Part shown: positions 7,130 through 8,032 of the stretch, one piece after another
Numbering within the stretch: position 1 is the stretch's first letter
Layout of the letters: each line of letters starts with the position of its first letter
From: M50B103 sp041667565
GTDB lineage: Bacteria > Fidelibacterota > Fidelibacteria > Fidelibacterales > Fidelibacteraceae
Length of the DNA stretch: 8,032 nt
Assembly: GCA_964572745.1 (NCBI GenBank)
Contig: CAZNFT010000074.1
Coordinates: forward strand, 1 to 8,032
Direction of reading: 5' to 3'
Notes under the pieces: model-generated
What the model was told of the DNA's origin: nothing
Seen by the model: only the letters and a program-made list of their open reading frames with translations
The model's database searches: none
Position numbers and translations under genes: made by a program

Positions 7130-7236
7130 TTTAGGATTAAAATTTATATTCAAAAGAATTGTTTAATCCTAAAATTCATAATTTTATGTTAATTAGCTAA
7201 ATTTAATGAGATTTGTTTTAGTTTCACACAAGGGGT
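7010..7236. mobile_element. MITE-like element with 15-base terminal inverted repeats
   Basis: ACCCCTTGTGTGAAA at 7010-7024 is repeated exactly in inverted form at 7222-7236 (TTTCACACAAGGGGT). The 227 bases between and including them hold no gene. Inside are three hairpins, the best being TTTAGGATTAAA / TTTAATCCTAAA (7130-7141 and 7162-7173, 20-base loop). Flanks are AT-rich on both sides, and I cannot define a convincing target-site duplication. Size, terminal inverted repeats and lack of coding fit a miniature non-autonomous transposon, but no transposase of a matching family is in the window. Confidence 0.55.
7130..7173. repeat. 12-base inverted repeat inside the MITE-like element
   Basis: Two perfectly complementary 12-base arms (7130-7141 and 7162-7173) with a 20-base AT-rich loop. 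There is no T run after it on + beyond normal AT content, so a terminator role is not shown. Confidence 0.7.
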
Positions 7237-7239
7237 ATT

Positions 7240-7264
7240 ATTATTTAGTCCCGTAGGGACGACA
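7240..7264 (+). repeat. Small hairpin element, copy A
   Basis: ATTATTTAG context, stem GTCCC-GTA-GGGAC (7248-7260), then GACA. It pairs with copy B 53 bases downstream, which has the same flanks but a changed stem. Confidence 0.7.
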
Positions 7265-7292
7265 ACTTTCTAGGTCTTGGATTATTATAATC

Positions 7293-7317
7293 ATTATTTA
7301 GCTCCCTAGGAGCGACA
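7293..7317 (+). repeat. Small hairpin element, copy B
   Basis: ATTATTTAG context, stem GCTCC-CTA-GGAGC (7301-7313), then GACA. Relative to copy A the second and third base pairs are T-A to C-G and C-G to T-A, changed on both arms. Confidence 0.7.
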
Positions 7318-7339
7318 CGCTATTAATCAAACCAATCAA

Positions 7340-7426
7340 AACCCCTTATCTGAAATAGAGTGTAACTGTCATCTCGACCGAGATGAGTCTGCCTTAGCGG
7401 AGGAATGAAGTGGAGAGATCTCAAAC
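7340..7426 (+). repeat. GTCAT..GACC element, copy 2
   Basis: Starts AACCCCTTATCTGAAATA like copy 1 and ends TGGAGAGATCTCAAAC like copy 1. Its hairpin is different: TCATCTC-GACC-GAGATGA (7369-7386), 7 base pairs with a 4-base loop. It is 34 bases shorter than copy 1, and no inverted partner of its left end is found downstream. Confidence 0.65.
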
Positions 7427-7527
7427 GAGAGAGCAGTAAAAAATACGAAAATGATTTATGTCACGAAAGATATTATAAAATGATAAGACATAGAATGGCC
7501 GAATGAGCAAGAGAATATCTAAGCCTT

Positions 7528-7557
7528 GACCTCAGCCTCAAATTCAGCTTTAATTTT
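7528..7557 (+). repeat. Degenerate hexanucleotide repeat, second tract
   Basis: Hexamers GACCTC, AGCCTC, AAATTC, AGCTTT, AATTTT. Period, starting hexamer and drift toward T-rich units parallel the tract at 2842-2871. The similarity is short and could be compositional. Confidence 0.4.
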
Positions 7558-7629
7558 CACAGAGATTTTCAGCCTTCGCTCTACCCGATTTTTTGGGGTC
7601 GGAGCTTCGGCCGACACGGTGCTTCGCAA

Positions 7630-7726
7630 TCCGTCATGCGACGGACTGAACAATTATAAAACAAACACCGTTCGTTTTATAATTTTCAGAATGACGAATT
7701 CGTCACCCTGTCCACCAGCTGGCGGA
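7630..7726. repeat. Cluster of four palindromes
   Basis: In order: TCCGTC-ATGC-GACGGA (7630-7645); a long hairpin with arms CTGAA + AATTATAAAAC and GTTTTATAATT + TTCAG (7646-7689), 16 pairs with one bulged C at 7651 and an 11-base loop; the perfect 14-base palindrome TGACGAATTCGTCA (7692-7705); and TCCACC-AGCT-GGCGGA (7711-7726) with one A/C mismatch. The stretch then ends CGGAATGACAAAAAG. Nearly every base from 7630 to 7726 can pair within the cluster, so it is probably one structured element. Confidence 0.72.
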
Positions 7727-7751
7727 TGCGGTCGGAATGACAAAAAGTAGC

Positions 7752-7822
7752 AACATGATATGTGATTTACGAAGTCCTTGAATATCGAACAAGGAACATC
7801 GATATGTGATTTATGAAGATTT
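7752..7822 (+). repeat. 44-base repeat, second site (about 1.6 units)
   Basis: A partial unit (AACATGATATGTGATTTACG from 7752) leads into a full unit starting GAATATCGAAC at 7780. The full unit carries the perfect TATCGA-N10-TCGATA inverted repeat. Identity to the 6696-6923 units is obvious by eye. Confidence 0.85.
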
Positions 7823-7904
7823 CACATATCAGATATCGTTGATTTTTGGCTATTATTCGTAAACTTCGAATATCGAAAATCGTTAATCCTTGTTCATTAT
7901 TCAC
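7822..7904 (-). repeat. Inverted, divergent copy of the 44-base repeat family
   Basis: Read on the minus strand from 7902 it begins GAATAATGAACAAGGA and later gives GATTTTCGATATTCGAAG, the same word order as the plus-strand unit with insertions. GATATGTGA (7801-7809) and TCACATATC (7822-7830) form a perfect 9-base inverted repeat at the junction with the direct unit. TTCGA-ATA-TCGAA (7865-7877) is a further small palindrome. Confidence 0.55.
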
Positions 7905-7907
7905 AAA

Positions 7908-7973
7908 GACCCCGATTAGTCTTCGTCCAGCCCCGATTTTTCGGATCAGGACTACGACCGACACGACGGGGTC
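7908..7973. repeat. Nested hairpin, 66 bases
   Basis: Outer arms GACCCCG / CGGGGTC (7908-7914, 7967-7973) are perfect; middle arms GTCTTCGTCC / GGACTACGAC (7919-7928, 7949-7958) pair at 8 of 10; the core is CCGA-TTTT-TCGG (7933-7944). Part of it (CCCGATTTTT followed by CGACCGACACG) resembles 7584-7617. The right arm is also the start of the 65-base element at 7966. Confidence 0.6.
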
Positions 7974-8032
7974 GAATAACAGTAGAAAACGACCTCCCTA
8001 CATAAAAAGACCCCTGCGGGGTTCAATAAGCT
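7966..8032 (+). repeat. 65-base hairpin-tailed element, copy 2
   Basis: Shares the exact 13 bases ACGGGGTCGAATA and then AGTAGAAAA with copy 1 at 6933, and ends with the hairpin ACCCC-TGC-GGGGT (8010-8022) and CAATAA. It may run past the end of the window. Confidence 0.72.

Larger units (their letters stand above)
6639..8032. other. Non-coding repeat island
   Basis: About 1.4 kb without a gene I can support. Open frames on either strand here follow the repeats, lack ribosome sites and give low-complexity translations. The region holds several families of short repeats and hairpins, listed separately. No tRNA cloverleaf, rRNA, CRISPR or transposase is seen. No good terminator (GC hairpin plus T run) is visible directly after the TPR gene; the short GTCC-GAA-GGAC hairpin at 6679-6689 lacks a T tail. 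The stretch 7427-7527 shows nothing I can name. Confidence 0.75.

Noticed and set aside
7526..7750. Plus-strand open frame of 74 codons
   Set aside because: Its sequence is dictated by the palindrome cluster and hairpins at 7598-7726. Composition and lack of a ribosome site argue against a gene.
7767..7964. Minus-strand open frame of 65 codons
   Set aside because: It runs through the same repeat family and the nested hairpin; no start signal and no recognisable protein.

Overview
The window is AT-rich bacterial DNA with seven tightly packed genes on the + strand (positions 23-6638), followed by about 1.4 kb without a convincing gene (6639-8032) that is crowded with small repeats and palindromes. 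The organism is a Gram-negative type (diderm): it has an LptE-like outer-membrane lipoprotein and an LptF/LptG permease, both parts of the lipopolysaccharide export machine. The gene content, the long LptF/G variant and the style of the intergenic repeats remind me of the Bacteroidota/FCB lineages, including candidate phyla such as Cloacimonadota. That placement is an impression, not a proof; no rRNA or tRNA is present to settle it.

Gene block, left to right: an exodeoxyribonuclease III/AP endonuclease (xth); an LptE-like lipoprotein; a short ResB-like membrane protein and a short CcsA-like membrane protein (together a System II cytochrome c/heme-handling pair); a 92-base gap; an LptF/LptG permease with an extra helical insertion; a thymidine/pyrimidine-nucleoside phosphorylase; and an exported protein made almost entirely of TPR repeats. 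The first four genes overlap end to end (4, 7 and 1 bases) and the last three are 7 bases apart or overlap by 14, so there are probably one or two transcription units. The common theme is the cell envelope (LPS transport, heme/cytochrome assembly, periplasmic TPR scaffold), with DNA repair and nucleoside salvage genes carried along.

Repeat island, 6639-8032: (a) a tandem array of about five 44-base units (6696-6923), with another 1.6 units at 7752-7822 followed by an inverted variant; (b) a roughly 65-base element ending in a hairpin, present at 6933-6997 and again at 7966-8032; (c) a 227-base MITE-like element with perfect 15-base terminal inverted repeats (7010-7236), whose left part recurs at 7340-7426; (d) a pair of small hairpins with compensatory base changes (7240-7264, 7293-7317); (e) a dense cluster of palindromes (7630-7726); (f) a hexamer-periodic tract (7528-7557) that resembles the one upstream of the LptF/G gene. 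I see no tRNA, rRNA, CRISPR array, transposase or clear intrinsic terminator. The most notable points are the degenerate heme-binding WWD motif and small size of the ResB/CcsA pair, and the layered, structured repeats in the 3' region. I do not see a clearly new enzymatic or defence system.
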